64,000 nucleotides of DNA, taken from Streptosporangium brasiliense (GTDB lineage: Bacteria; Actinomycetota; Actinomycetes; Streptosporangiales; Streptosporangiaceae). Positions 1 through 13,046 of this stretch are shown in pieces (position 1 is the stretch's first letter; each line of letters begins with the position of its first letter). Below the pieces are notes generated by a model. That model worked only from the letters and a program-made list of their open reading frames with translations, was not told the DNA's origin and searched no databases. A program made the translations under genes and the position numbers. The stretch covers positions 3,224,001-3,288,000 of the forward strand of contig NZ_JAUSRB010000002.1 in the NCBI RefSeq assembly GCF_030811595.1, in the 5' to 3' direction.

Positions 1-130
1 CCGCTAAATGTCGCGATCGTTTGATCTAGCATCATTCAACCAAATCTGTCCCACCCGAATAGCCGGTTTCAGACGTCAACTTCGACTCGACTCGGCCACG
101 GCTTCCGGTGAGTGCGCGCAAGGACGTCGA
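1..130. other. window edge, no gene seen
   Basis: No start with a ribosome-binding site, coding bias or recognisable protein is visible in either strand here. The first 60 bases are AT-richer than the rest of the window, as intergenic DNA in this genome tends to be. It could hold the upstream region of a gene lying to the left. Confidence 0.4.
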
Positions 131-161
131 AGGCCCCCCTCGTCGTGCCTGAGGGGGGCCT
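131..161. terminator. intrinsic terminator-like hairpin after the pseudokinase gene
   Basis: A 10-bp perfect inverted repeat (AGGCCCCCCT at 131-140, AGGGGGGCCT at 152-161) encloses an 11-nt loop. It lies about 75 bases beyond the stop codon of the minus-strand pseudokinase gene and probably ends that transcript. There is no clear T-run, which is usual for actinobacterial terminators. Confidence 0.6.
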
Positions 162-236
162 CCGGTGGAACGTGACCGGCTCCGGCGCGGACGCCGGTCC
201 GGTCAGCCGACGCCTGGCCTCACCGGGCCGTGGGCG

Positions 237-2408
<2,172 letters not shown>

Positions 2409-2509
2409 TGCATTCCTTCCACCTCAACTACCGGTAAAGCTGCTAATAAGTTGATCTATAGCTATCAAAGCAAAGGAGCGCCCTGTAGTTCACTGATTTC
2501 ACAGGTCTT

Positions 2510-3664
2510 TCACGTCCCGTTATCCGGAGCCCCCGCCCGCCACCTGCGGCTGCGCCCCAAAGGAATCGTGAGGCTACCCAGGGTCACCAGGGCGACCGCG
2601 GCGAGCGAGATCAGGGCGATCCGCGTCGCCATCGCGATGCTCTCGGCGTTCTCCGGCGGAGCGTGCCGTATCGCGTCGGCGGGCAGGGGCGCGGGCTCGG
2701 GCGGTGCGAGCGCCACCGTCTCCGAGTGCAGGATCGCCGAGATGGCCAGCAGCGGGTTGATCATCCCCGCGCCGGTCCCCTTCCCGGCGCCGCCGTTGGC
2801 GGTCAGCGCGATGCGCCGCCCCACCTCCTCGTTGGTCAGGTCCCGATAGCGGGAGCGGACCAGCGCGACGACCCCGGTCACGTACGCCGCCGCGTAGCTG
2901 GTGCCCTCCAGGTTCTCCTGGTAGAGGCTGCCGGGCCAGGTGCTGGTGAGCCCCGTGCCGGGGGCCAGCACGGTGATGGGCGTGACGGGGTTGGAGGAGT
3001 CGGCCCTGCGCCCGTCGGGGGCGGCGGAGCCGACGGACACGACTCCGGGGTAGGAGGCCGGATAGGCGGGCGCGGGGGAGCCGTCGTCCTTCTCGACGTT
3101 GCCCGCCGCGGCGACCACCACCACGTTCTTGGCCAGCGCGTAGGCGGTGGCGTTGCGCAGGTCGGGGTTGTCGCTCGCCTGGGCGGACACGTTGATCACA
3201 TCGGCGCCGAGCTGGACGGCCTTCACGATGGCCAGCGCCAGCATCTTCACGTCTCCCCGGCCGTCGTCGGTGTGTTTGACGGAGATCAGCTTCACGTCCG
3301 GCGCCACCCCGGTGAACAGGACGCCCCTCATCGGGGTCGCGGCGATGATGCCCGCCACCTCCGTGCCGTGGCCGAAACAGTCGCGTCCCCCGGTGCCGGT
3401 GACCTCCTCCGCGGTGCCCTGCTTCAGCTGGGGGTGCCCGGTGTCCAGACCGCTGTCGACGACCGCGACGGTCACCCCCGCGCCCCTGGTCAGCCGCCAC
3501 GCCTCGGGCAGGTTGAACCGCCGCTGGGCCCAGGACTCCCCGATGCTCGTCGTGCCCCGTCCGGGCGCGCACTTGTCGGGCTCGGCCGCCCCGGCCGCCG
3601 GAACCCCCGCGGCCCCGACAGTCAGCAGCACCGACACCGCGACGAGCGCCCGACCGATCATCAT
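2510..3664 (-). CDS. mycosin-like S8 subtilase, secreted and membrane-anchored
   Basis: The 384-residue protein has a signal peptide (ALVAVSVLLTVGAAGVPAAG, cleavage near AGAAE), a subtilisin domain and a C-terminal membrane helix (ALISLAAVALVTLGSL) ending in basic residues. The catalytic triad is visible: Asp in VAVVDSGLDTGHP, His in CFGHGTEVAGI, Ser in GTSYAAAYVTGVVAL. This architecture matches type VII secretion mycosins, which act at the outer face of the membrane. No ESX core gene (EccC, WXG100) is nearby, so a link to type VII secretion is only by family. Two adjacent ATGs (3664 and 3661) are possible starts; GGGGGA lies just upstream. The neighbouring downstream gene is the membrane pseudokinase. 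Confidence 0.85.
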   Translation of the reverse strand: MMIGRALVAVSVLLTVGAAGVPAAGAAEPDKCAPGRGTTSIGESWAQRRFNLPEAWRLTRGAGVTVAVVDSGLDTGHPQLKQGTAEEVTGTGGRDCFGHGTEVAGIIAATPMRGVLFTGVAPDVKLISVKHTDDGRGDVKMLALAIVKAVQLGADVINVSAQASDNPDLRNATAYALAKNVVVVAAAGNVEKDDGSPAPAYPASYPGVVSVGSAAPDGRRADSSNPVTPITVLAPGTGLTSTWPGSLYQENLEGTSYAAAYVTGVVALVRSRYRDLTNEEVGRRIALTANGGAGKGTGAGMINPLLAISAILHSETVALAPPEPAPLPADAIRHAPPENAESIAMATRIALISLAAVALVTLGSLTIPLGRSRRWRAGAPDNGT

Positions 3665-3705
3665 GCGTCCCCCAAGGCGGGTGAATAACCGGCAAAACCC
3701 TACTC

Positions 3706-3719
3706 AACTTGATCAAGTT
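3706..3719. promoter_or_regulatory. 14-bp perfect palindrome upstream of the mycosin gene
   Basis: AACTTGATCAAGTT is a perfect palindrome 42 bases upstream of the mycosin start, in the region shared with the divergent MetE-like gene. Its position and low GC content suit a dimeric repressor or activator site. No regulator is identifiable from the sequence. Confidence 0.4.
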
Positions 3720-3862
3720 CCGTCACCGCGGGGACGGATTCTCCCGGCGGAGGTGGCACCCGGCGGTCCTAAGCTGGCTGTCGTGAACGAGCGAAGCAGG
3801 CGAGCCGGCGCGCACCGGGGCGACCGCTCACGTCCCCTCGGCGGGCGCGGCCGGGAGCGGAC

Positions 3863-4867
3863 ATGAGCGGATATCCGTGGGGTGAGGCGACCGCGACCGG
3901 CATCGGGTCGCACCCAGGGACGGATCACGCGGAGGCGCTCAGAGTCGTCTTCGGCGAGCTGCCCGCACTCCCGTATCTACCGGAGCTGCCCGCGCGCGGG
4001 GTGGGCGCCGACATGGTCGGGCGCACCGCGTCGCTGCTGGTGGAGCTCCCGGTGGAGGTGCAGCCGTCCGGCTGGCGGTTCACCGACCGCCCGGGACGCG
4101 ACTCCAAGCGGGCCCGCGACCACCTCGTCCGGGATCTCGACGCGCTGGAGGAGACGGCCCAGGGATACGAGGGACCCTTCAAGATCCAGGTGTGCGGGCC
4201 GTGGACCCTGGCCGGGGCGGTCGAGCTGCGCCACGGCGACAAGACGCTCGCCGACGACGGGGCCGTGCGCGACCTGGTCGACTCCTTCGCCGAGGGGCTC
4301 GCGGCGCACGTCGCCGACGTGCGCCGCAGGGTGCCGGGCGCCTCGGAGATCGTGCTCCAGCTCGACGAGCCCGGGCTGCCGGGCGTCCTGGCGGGCACGG
4401 TGCCGACCGCGTCGGGCTTCGGGCGGCTGCCCGCCGTCGAGGTCCCCGTCGCCACCGAGCGGCTCAGGGCGGTGCTGCCCGCCGGGGCGTTCACGGTGGT
4501 GCACTGCTGCGCCCCCGACGTGCCCTTCGACCTGCTGCGGACGGCGGGCGCCGGCGGCGTGTCCGTGGACGCCTCCCTGCTGCGGCGGCGCGACGAGGAC
4601 GCGATCGGCGAGGTGATCGAAGCCGGCATGGCGATCCTCCTCGGCGCCGTGCCCGGCGTGGACTCCCGGCTGCCCGACGTCGGCGTGGTCGCCAAGCCCG
4701 CCGTCGAGCTCTGGCGCCGTCTCGGCTTCCCCGCCGCCACCCTGGCCTCGCAGGTCGTGCTCACCCCCGCCTGCGGGCTGGCCGGAGCCTCGCCCGCCTA
4801 CGCCAGAGCGGCTCTGGCCAGGTGCCGGGAGGCGGCCCGGGTGCTGAGGGAGGACCCCGGCGAGTGA
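3863..4867 (+). CDS. MetE C-terminal-like (cobalamin-independent methionine synthase family) protein
   Basis: The 334-residue protein corresponds to the catalytic TIM-barrel half of MetE (UROD/MetE-like fold). The N-terminal motif ATGIGSHPGTDHAEA and the later FTVVHCCAPDVPFDLL (zinc-ligand-like HCC) and LTPACGLAG (a second Cys) match the zinc site of that family. It lacks the N-terminal half of full MetE (about 750 residues), so methionine synthesis from methyltetrahydrofolate is not assured. Mycobacteria carry a similar short protein next to ligA, and the same adjacency is seen here. GGGAGCGG precedes the ATG. Confidence 0.8.
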   Translation: MSGYPWGEATATGIGSHPGTDHAEALRVVFGELPALPYLPELPARGVGADMVGRTASLLVELPVEVQPSGWRFTDRPGRDSKRARDHLVRDLDALEETAQGYEGPFKIQVCGPWTLAGAVELRHGDKTLADDGAVRDLVDSFAEGLAAHVADVRRRVPGASEIVLQLDEPGLPGVLAGTVPTASGFGRLPAVEVPVATERLRAVLPAGAFTVVHCCAPDVPFDLLRTAGAGGVSVDASLLRRRDEDAIGEVIEAGMAILLGAVPGVDSRLPDVGVVAKPAVELWRRLGFPAATLASQVVLTPACGLAGASPAYARAALARCREAARVLREDPGE

Positions 4868-4997
4868 CCGCTCCCTCCCGGCCGGCCCGGCGACCCGGAT
4901 CGGCCGGTCCCCGGCGGGGAGGGTCTGCCATCTCCGGGTAAGGCCGCCGCGCGATGTCGGTCCCCGGCGATAGCGTTTCCCTTGGCTGTACGGATGA

Positions 4998-7193
<2,196 letters not shown>

Positions 7194-7321
7194 GGACGGA
7201 CGGGAGCCGTGGCGGGGGGCGGATGTCGGAATGAGCGGTAACGGAACGTGCGCAACCGGTTTCGCGAAGTGGCCCAGAGGCCGTACTCTCCCATAGTGAA
7301 CTAATGGGGGTTTTGTTACTC

Positions 7322-9403
7322 ATGGCCGACCCAAACGACACACGCGACACCGGGCCGCGTGTGGGCTCACCCCTGTGGGCCTACCTCGCCGCCGTCATCA
7401 CGATCGGGTCCACCGCCCTCGTCGCGGCCCAGTGGTGGATCAGCCCGCAGGCGCTGGCCGACACCGCCCGCAGCCCGCTGTTCTGGATGCTGACGGTCCT
7501 GGTCGTCCTGGGCGAGCTGCGGCCGGTGCTGCTGTCGTCGTCGATCACGGTGGGCGGCACCTACCCGTCGACGATGTTCACCTTCGCCGCGCTGCTCCAC
7601 TACGGGCTGCCGATCGCCGTGCTGATGCAGGCGGTCGGCATGATCGTCAACGGCGCCGTCACCCGCAAGGCGTGGCACCGGGTCATGTTCAACATCGCCC
7701 AGGCGACGCTGGCCTGCACCGCGGCCGGGGTGGTGCTCGCGCTGTTCGGCAACTCCCCGGAGCCCGGGGCCCCCTGGGTGCCCGAGGGGCCCGACATGCT
7801 CGCGATCGGGCCGGCCGGGCTCGCCTACTTCGTGGTCCGGGCGCTGCTGGTCTCCGGCGCGGTGGCGCTGCACGAGCGCCGCTCGATCAACCGGGTGATC
7901 AGGACCACGATCGGCCACCAGAGCCTGGTCTACGCCGGGCTGCTCGGGCTGGCCCCGCTGGTCGTGGTGGTGCTGAACCACTCCCCGGCGCTGGTGCCGC
8001 TGTTCGTCGCGCCGCTGGCCGCGGTCTACTTCACCGCCACCCTGTCGGTCCGCCGTGACCACCAGGCGATGCACGACGGGCTCACCGGGCTGCCCAACCG
8101 CAAGATGCTCGTGCTCAGCACCGAGGAGGCGCTCGCCGAGGCGCGCACGGGCGAGCGGGTCGGCCTGTTCCTGCTCGACCTCGACAGGTTCAAGGAGGTC
8201 AACGACACCCTTGGCCACCCGGTGGGCGACCGGCTGCTGCAGATCGTGGCGCACCGGCTCACCCACAGCGTACGGCCGGGCGACGTGGTGGCCCGGCTCG
8301 GCGGCGACGAGTTCGCGGTGCTGCTGCCCTCGATCAGGGACGCCGCCGCGGCCCGGGAAGTGGCCGCGCGGCTGCGGGTGGCCCTCACCGAGCCGGTCCG
8401 CCTGGAGGGGATGACCTTCGATCTGGACGCCTCGGTCGGCATCGCCCTCTACCCCGATCACGCGCCCGACTTCGAGCTGCTGCTGCAACGCGCCGACGTG
8501 GCGATGTACCTGGCCAAGGAGGGGCGGACCGGCGTCGAGCTCTACGTCGCCGACAAAGACCGCAACAGCCCCGAACGGCTCAACCTCATCGGTGACCTGC
8601 GCCGGGCCATCGACCGCTCCGAGCTCCGGCTCCACTACCAGCCCAAGCTCGACCTGGCCAGCGGGCAGGTGCGGGGCGTGGAGGCGCTGCTGCGCTGGCG
8701 GCACCCCGAGCGGGGGATGATCTCCCCGGCGGAGTTCGTGCCGATGGCCGAGCAGTCGTATCTCATGCGGCACCTCACCCAGTACGTCATCGACGCCGCC
8801 CTGGAACAGGCGGCTCACTGGTGGCACACCGGCCTGCACGAGCAGATCTCGGTGAACGTCTCCGCCCGCGACCTGCTCGACTCCGCCCTCCCCGACCGGC
8901 TGGAGGCCGGCCTGGCCCAATACCGGCTGCCCCCCATGGCGATCCAGCTCGAGGTCACCGAACGCATCCTGATGACCGACCAGGCATACACCGCCGACGC
9001 CGTCCGCGCCCTGACCTCTCTGGGCGTGCCGCTCGCGCTGGACGACTTCGGCACCGGCTACTCCTCGCTGGTCCGGCTGCAGCGCCTGCCGGTCTCCGAG
9101 GTGAAGATCGACGCCTCGTTCGTCCGCAGGATCTGCGAGTCCAAGGACGACGAGCGGATCGTCCGCTCCATCGTCGACCTGGTCCGCTCACTCGGCCTGC
9201 GCTCGGTGGCCGAGGGCGTCGAGTCGGCCGAGGTGGCCGCCTGCCTGACCGCCATGGGGTGTGATCTCGCCCAGGGCTGGCTGTTCGCCGAGCCCATGCC
9301 CGCCGTCGACGCGACCGTCTGGCTCCGCAGGCAGCGTGACCCGGCCACGCCCGCCCTCCGTTTCCTGAACCCCTCCGAGGTTCTCGACCCGCAGACCGCC
9401 TAG
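7322..9403 (+). CDS. membrane GGDEF-EAL cyclic-di-GMP turnover protein
   Basis: About 240 N-terminal residues form several membrane segments (LWAYLAAVITIGSTALVA, LVYAGLLGLAPLVVVVL). A GGDEF domain follows (RLGGDEFAVLLP, near residue 326) and then an EAL domain (GVEALLRWRHPE, near residue 452). EAL metal and catalytic residues look complete (NVSARDLL, LEVTERIL, LDDFGTGYSS, KIDASFV, VAEGVES). Both diguanylate cyclase and phosphodiesterase activities are therefore possible; which dominates cannot be told. I prefer the ATG giving MADPNDT, because GGGGG lies 11 bases before it. An ATG six codons earlier (7304) has no ribosome-binding site. The gene stands alone between ligA and gatC. Confidence 0.92.
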   Translation: MADPNDTRDTGPRVGSPLWAYLAAVITIGSTALVAAQWWISPQALADTARSPLFWMLTVLVVLGELRPVLLSSSITVGGTYPSTMFTFAALLHYGLPIAVLMQAVGMIVNGAVTRKAWHRVMFNIAQATLACTAAGVVLALFGNSPEPGAPWVPEGPDMLAIGPAGLAYFVVRALLVSGAVALHERRSINRVIRTTIGHQSLVYAGLLGLAPLVVVVLNHSPALVPLFVAPLAAVYFTATLSVRRDHQAMHDGLTGLPNRKMLVLSTEEALAEARTGERVGLFLLDLDRFKEVNDTLGHPVGDRLLQIVAHRLTHSVRPGDVVARLGGDEFAVLLPSIRDAAAAREVAARLRVALTEPVRLEGMTFDLDASVGIALYPDHAPDFELLLQRADVAMYLAKEGRTGVELYVADKDRNSPERLNLIGDLRRAIDRSELRLHYQPKLDLASGQVRGVEALLRWRHPERGMISPAEFVPMAEQSYLMRHLTQYVIDAALEQAAHWWHTGLHEQISVNVSARDLLDSALPDRLEAGLAQYRLPPMAIQLEVTERILMTDQAYTADAVRALTSLGVPLALDDFGTGYSSLVRLQRLPVSEVKIDASFVRRICESKDDERIVRSIVDLVRSLGLRSVAEGVESAEVAACLTAMGCDLAQGWLFAEPMPAVDATVWLRRQRDPATPALRFLNPSEVLDPQTA

Positions 9404-9507
9404 CGCTCCGGTGACACGCTGAGACCGCGGCCGGGATCCGCGCCGCCGGGCGGGCCCCGGGTGGCCACCGCGACGTCAATGGGTCAGGCACGTTAGGTCA
9501 CGAGCCC

Positions 9508-9513
9508 TAAGAT
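9508..9513 (+). promoter_or_regulatory. candidate -10 element for the gatCA operon
   Basis: TAAGAT fits the actinobacterial TANNNT -10 and lies 44 bases upstream of the gatC start in the only sizeable gap before the operon. No convincing -35 is visible, so this is tentative. Confidence 0.35.
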
Positions 9514-9556
9514 GACAGTGTCCAATTGCCATTCCACGAAACGGGTTCAACGACTC

Positions 9557-9856
9557 ATGTCCGCCATAACCCGCGACGAGGTCGCTCACCTCGCCCGGCT
9601 GTCCCGGCTGGCGCTGGCCGATGAGGAACTCGACCACTTCGCCGCCCAGCTCGATGTGATCATCGGTGCGGTCGCCCGCGTCGCCGAGGTGGCGGCCGAC
9701 GACATCCCGCCCTCCTCGCACGCGCTCCCGCTCACCAACGTCTACCGCCCCGACCAGGTGCGGCCCGGCCTGGCGCCCGACAACGCGCTGTCCGAGGCCC
9801 CGGCGGTCGAGGACGGCCGCTTCCGTGTTCCGCGCATCCTCGGGGAGGAAGCATGA
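9557..9856 (+). CDS. gatC: aspartyl/glutamyl-tRNA amidotransferase subunit C
   Basis: GatC is the small clamp subunit of GatCAB, which converts misacylated Glu-tRNA(Gln) (and Asp-tRNA(Asn)) to the correct amide. The 99-residue product begins [18 protein letters not shown], the family's typical N-terminus, and contains the [10 protein letters not shown] segment that wraps GatA. The ATG chosen matches the family start; an upstream in-frame ATG would add 15 residues unlike the family. It overlaps gatA by 4 bp (ATGA), so the two are translationally coupled. Confidence 0.95.
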   Translation: MSAITRDEVAHLARLSRLALADEELDHFAAQLDVIIGAVARVAEVAADDIPPSSHALPLTNVYRPDQVRPGLAPDNALSEAPAVEDGRFRVPRILGEEA

Positions 9857-11343
9857 GCCTCATCCACAAGTCCGCCGCCGAGCTCGGCGCGCTGGTCGCG
9901 AGCGGTGAGGTCTCGGCCGTCGAGGTCGCCCAGGCCCATCTCGACCGGATCGCCGCCGTCGAGCCGCAGGTCAACGCCTTCCTGCACGTCGAGGCGGAGA
10001 CCACGCTGGAGCAGGCGCGCGCCGTCGACGCCCGCCTGGCCGCCGGGGAGAACCCCGGCCCGCTGGCCGGTGTGCCGATCGCGCACAAGGACGTCTTCAC
10101 CACCCTCGACATGCCGACCACGGCCGGATCCAAGATCCTTGAGGGCTACCGCCCGCCGTACGACGCCACCGTGACCCGCCGCCTGCGCGAGGCCGGGCTG
10201 GTGATCCTCGGCAAGACCAACCTCGACGAGTTCGCGATGGGCTCCTCCACCGAGAACTCGGCCTACGGCCCCACCCGCAACCCGTGGGACCTGTCCCGGG
10301 TCCCGGGCGGCTCCTCCGGCGGCTCGTCCGCCGCGGTCGCGGCCTACGAGGCCCCGCTGTCCACCGGCACCGACACCGGCGGCTCGATCCGCCAGCCCGC
10401 CGCGGTCACCGGCATCGTCGGCATGAAGCCGACCTACGGCGGCTCGTCCCGCTACGGCCTGATCGCCTTCGCCAGCTCCCTCGACACGCCGGGCCCCTTC
10501 GCCCGCAACGTCATGGACGCGGCGCTGCTGCACGAGGCGTTCTCCGGCCACGACGTCATGGACTCCACCTCCATCGACGCCCCGGTGCCCTCGGTCGTCG
10601 AGGCGGCCCGCATCGGTGACGTGGCCGGGCTGCGCATCGGCGTGGTCAAGGAGTTCGGCGGCGACGGCTACCAGCCGGGCGTGCTCGCCCGCTTCCACGA
10701 GACCGTCGAGCTGCTGGAGTCGCTCGGCGCCAAGGTCGTCGAGGTCTCCTGCCCGTCGTTCACCACGGCCCTGCCGGCCTACTACCTGATCGCGCCGTCG
10801 GAGGCCTCGTCCAACCTGGCCCGCTTCGACGCCATGCGCTACGGCCTGCGCGTCGGCGACGACGGCACGCGCAGCGCCGAGGAGGTCATGGCGCTGACCC
10901 GGGCCGCCGGGTTCGGCCCCGAGGTCAAGCGGCGCATCATCCTGGGCACCTACGCGCTGTCCAGCGGCTACTACGACGCCTACTACGGCCAGGCGCAGAA
11001 GGTCCGCACGCTGATCGCCCGCGACTTCGACGCGGCCTTCCACCAGGTGGACGTGCTCGTCTCGCCGACCACGCCGACCACGGCGTTCCCGATCGGCGAG
11101 CGCGCCGACGACCCCATGGCGATGTACCTCGCCGACCTGTGCACCATCCCGACCAACCTGGCGGGCAACGCGGGCATCTCGGTGCCGTGCGGCCTGGCGG
11201 ACGAGGACGGACTGCCGGTCGGCCTGCAGGTCATGGCCCCGGTGCTCGGCGACGACCGCTGCTACCGGGTCGCCGCCGCGGTGGAGAAGGCCCTCGAAGA
11301 CCGCTGGGGCGGCAGCCTGCTGTCCAAAGCCCCGGCACTGTAG
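9853..11343 (+). CDS. gatA: aspartyl/glutamyl-tRNA amidotransferase subunit A
   Basis: GatA is the amidase subunit that releases ammonia from glutamine for the GatB active site. The 496-residue protein carries the amidase signature with its Ser-cisSer-Lys triad: Lys79 (AHKDVFTT), Ser154 in [11 protein letters not shown] and nucleophile Ser178 in [10 protein letters not shown]. These positions match the well-studied bacterial enzymes. The operon does not run straight into gatB here. After a 39-bp gap come an AAA ATPase and a DUF4276 gene. Confidence 0.97.
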   Translation: MSLIHKSAAELGALVASGEVSAVEVAQAHLDRIAAVEPQVNAFLHVEAETTLEQARAVDARLAAGENPGPLAGVPIAHKDVFTTLDMPTTAGSKILEGYRPPYDATVTRRLREAGLVILGKTNLDEFAMGSSTENSAYGPTRNPWDLSRVPGGSSGGSSAAVAAYEAPLSTGTDTGGSIRQPAAVTGIVGMKPTYGGSSRYGLIAFASSLDTPGPFARNVMDAALLHEAFSGHDVMDSTSIDAPVPSVVEAARIGDVAGLRIGVVKEFGGDGYQPGVLARFHETVELLESLGAKVVEVSCPSFTTALPAYYLIAPSEASSNLARFDAMRYGLRVGDDGTRSAEEVMALTRAAGFGPEVKRRIILGTYALSSGYYDAYYGQAQKVRTLIARDFDAAFHQVDVLVSPTTPTTAFPIGERADDPMAMYLADLCTIPTNLAGNAGISVPCGLADEDGLPVGLQVMAPVLGDDRCYRVAAAVEKALEDRWGGSLLSKAPAL

Positions 11344-11382
11344 GGCTTTCGAGGCGATAGGGCGACTGGGGGGAACGGCGGC

Positions 11383-12471
11383 ATGATCACTCGGCTCGAG
11401 ATCGACGGGTTCAAGTCCTTCTTGAACTTCGTCCTCGACGTGCCGCCCTTCCTCGCGCTGGTCGGCCCCAACGCCAGCGGCAAGTCGAACCTGTTCGACG
11501 CCGTCGGATACGTCGCCGACGAGATCGCCGGATCCGGCGGGCTGCTCGGCGCGCGCCGCGGGCTGCCGGGGGAGCAGTTCCACCGGGTCGCGCGGGGCAC
11601 TCCCGTCCCCGGGTTCGTCGTCTCGGTGGAGGCCCTGGTCTCCCCGGAGCCCGGCGCGCTGCTGCCGGTCCGGTTCGACGTGGGCGCGGAGATGGTGCTG
11701 CGGATCCCCCGGTCCAGCGGGGCCGTCATCAGCCATGTGGCCCACCGGCTCCCGGAGGAGCTGCTGGAGTTCATGGTCGAGGACCCGGAGCCGGAGATCA
11801 CGCCTCGCCGTACGGTCCAGTCGTGGCACCGTTACGCCCTGTCGCCGGCGGCCATGCGCCGCCGGTCCTGCCCGGCCGGCGGCGGGCCGCTGGCCGCCGA
11901 CGGCGCGAACCTCGCCGCGGTGCTCGGGCGGATGGCGGGCTCGGCGGCGCTGGCCGACCTCGTGGTCGACCTCGCCGGTGTGGTCCCCGACGTGGTCGGG
12001 CTGGTACCCCGGGCCGACCGGGAAGAGTGCTCCTTCGACCTGGTCGTCGACGGCCAGGGAGCGGTGCCGGCCCCGCTGCTGTCGGACGGGACCCTGCGCG
12101 TCCTCGGCCTGCTCGCCGCCCTGCACGACCCCGACCACCCCGGCACCCTGCTGGTGGAGGAGATCGAGAACGGCGTGCACCCGGGCCGCCTCGGCGAGCT
12201 GATCCGCCGGATCCGCCGGCGGATCACCGAGCCCGGAGGGGCGGACCCGTACCGGCAGGTGATCCTCACCAGCCACTCCCCGGTGGTGGTCGCCGAGACC
12301 TACCGGACCGACCCCGACGCGCTGACCTTCCTGGACACCGCGGTCCGCGTCGACCCCGACAAGGACCGGGTCTCCCGGGTGACCGTGGCCAAACCGGTCC
12401 AGCCGGACGGCGAGCCGGGCACGTTCGTCTCGCCCAGACAGGTCCGCAAATACCTGGGCGCCGCGGCATGA
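11383..12471 (+). CDS. AAA ATPase of the OLD/RecF-like (AAA_21) group
   Basis: The 362-residue ABC/SMC-type ATPase has Walker A GPNASGKSN (about 28-36), an ABC-signature-like LSDGTLRVLGLLAAL, Walker B LLVEEIENGVHPG (with Glu-Glu) and the switch histidine in LTSHSPVVVAET. There is no long coiled coil. Such ATPases pair with TOPRIM or other nucleases in anti-phage systems such as OLD/Gabija and PARIS. Here the partner is the DUF4276 gene, overlapped by 4 bp (ATGA). Both lie between gatA and gatB, which is unusual for a housekeeping operon. A defence or tRNA-quality role is inference; no nuclease domain is visible within this protein itself. Confidence 0.85.
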   Translation: MITRLEIDGFKSFLNFVLDVPPFLALVGPNASGKSNLFDAVGYVADEIAGSGGLLGARRGLPGEQFHRVARGTPVPGFVVSVEALVSPEPGALLPVRFDVGAEMVLRIPRSSGAVISHVAHRLPEELLEFMVEDPEPEITPRRTVQSWHRYALSPAAMRRRSCPAGGGPLAADGANLAAVLGRMAGSAALADLVVDLAGVVPDVVGLVPRADREECSFDLVVDGQGAVPAPLLSDGTLRVLGLLAALHDPDHPGTLLVEEIENGVHPGRLGELIRRIRRRITEPGGADPYRQVILTSHSPVVVAETYRTDPDALTFLDTAVRVDPDKDRVSRVTVAKPVQPDGEPGTFVSPRQVRKYLGAAA

Positions 12472-13046
12472 GCCGTCCTCTGGTCCCGGGGCTGGTAGCG
12501 GAGGGAGAGGCCGACGAGGGCTTCCTCGGCGCCGTCATCTCCCGGCAGCTCCGCGAGCTGACGTGGATGTCGCCGCACGCGGTCGACGTCGAGGCGACGG
12601 AGGTCGTCTCGTGCGGCCGGGAGCACATGGTCACGGCTCTGGAGGAGCTCGCGGCGGACTGCCATCTGCTCTTCACCCACGACGACATCCGGGAGCGCGG
12701 CAAGCCGGGCGGCAAGGCCGACGGCGTCCGCTACCACTCGCACTATCTCGTGCCGGTCATCGGCCTGGGAGAGACCGAGGGCTGGCTGCTGGCCGACCGC
12801 GCGGTGTGGGCCGCCCTGGAGGGCAGCGACCTCGGCCTGCTGCCCGCCCGGCCGCGTGACGTCGAGCGGATCACCGATCCCGGCCGGGTCCTGGCCGCGA
12901 CCGTGCCCCGGAGGGGGAAACCCATCCGCGACTACTTCGAATACATAGGACGGAACATCGATCTCGCGGTCCTGGCTCAGGTGCCCTCGTACGCAGACTG
13001 GGTCGCCGAGACGAGGAACGCACTGAAGGGACTTGGTTACCTGTGA
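12468..13046 (+). CDS. DUF4276 family protein, candidate TOPRIM-like effector
   Basis: The 192-residue protein begins with an acidic turn [12 protein letters not shown], resembling the first glutamate motif of TOPRIM folds. It continues with [14 protein letters not shown] (a DxD-like acidic pair at 72-73) and the family hallmark [10 protein letters not shown] (about 101-110). DUF4276 proteins commonly sit beside AAA ATPases, as here, and I infer a metal-dependent effector controlled by the ATPase. Enzymatic activity is not proven for this family to my knowledge. It overlaps the ATPase (ATGA) and gatB (GTGA) by 4 bp each, so its translation is tied to both. Confidence 0.8.
   Translation: MSRPLVPGLVAEGEADEGFLGAVISRQLRELTWMSPHAVDVEATEVVSCGREHMVTALEELAADCHLLFTHDDIRERGKPGGKADGVRYHSHYLVPVIGLGETEGWLLADRAVWAALEGSDLGLLPARPRDVERITDPGRVLAATVPRRGKPIRDYFEYIGRNIDLAVLAQVPSYADWVAETRNALKGLGYL

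Noticed and set aside
9742-12276. Long minus-strand frame opposite gatA and the AAA ATPase
   Set aside because: Same codon-bias shadow; both plus-strand genes are certain.
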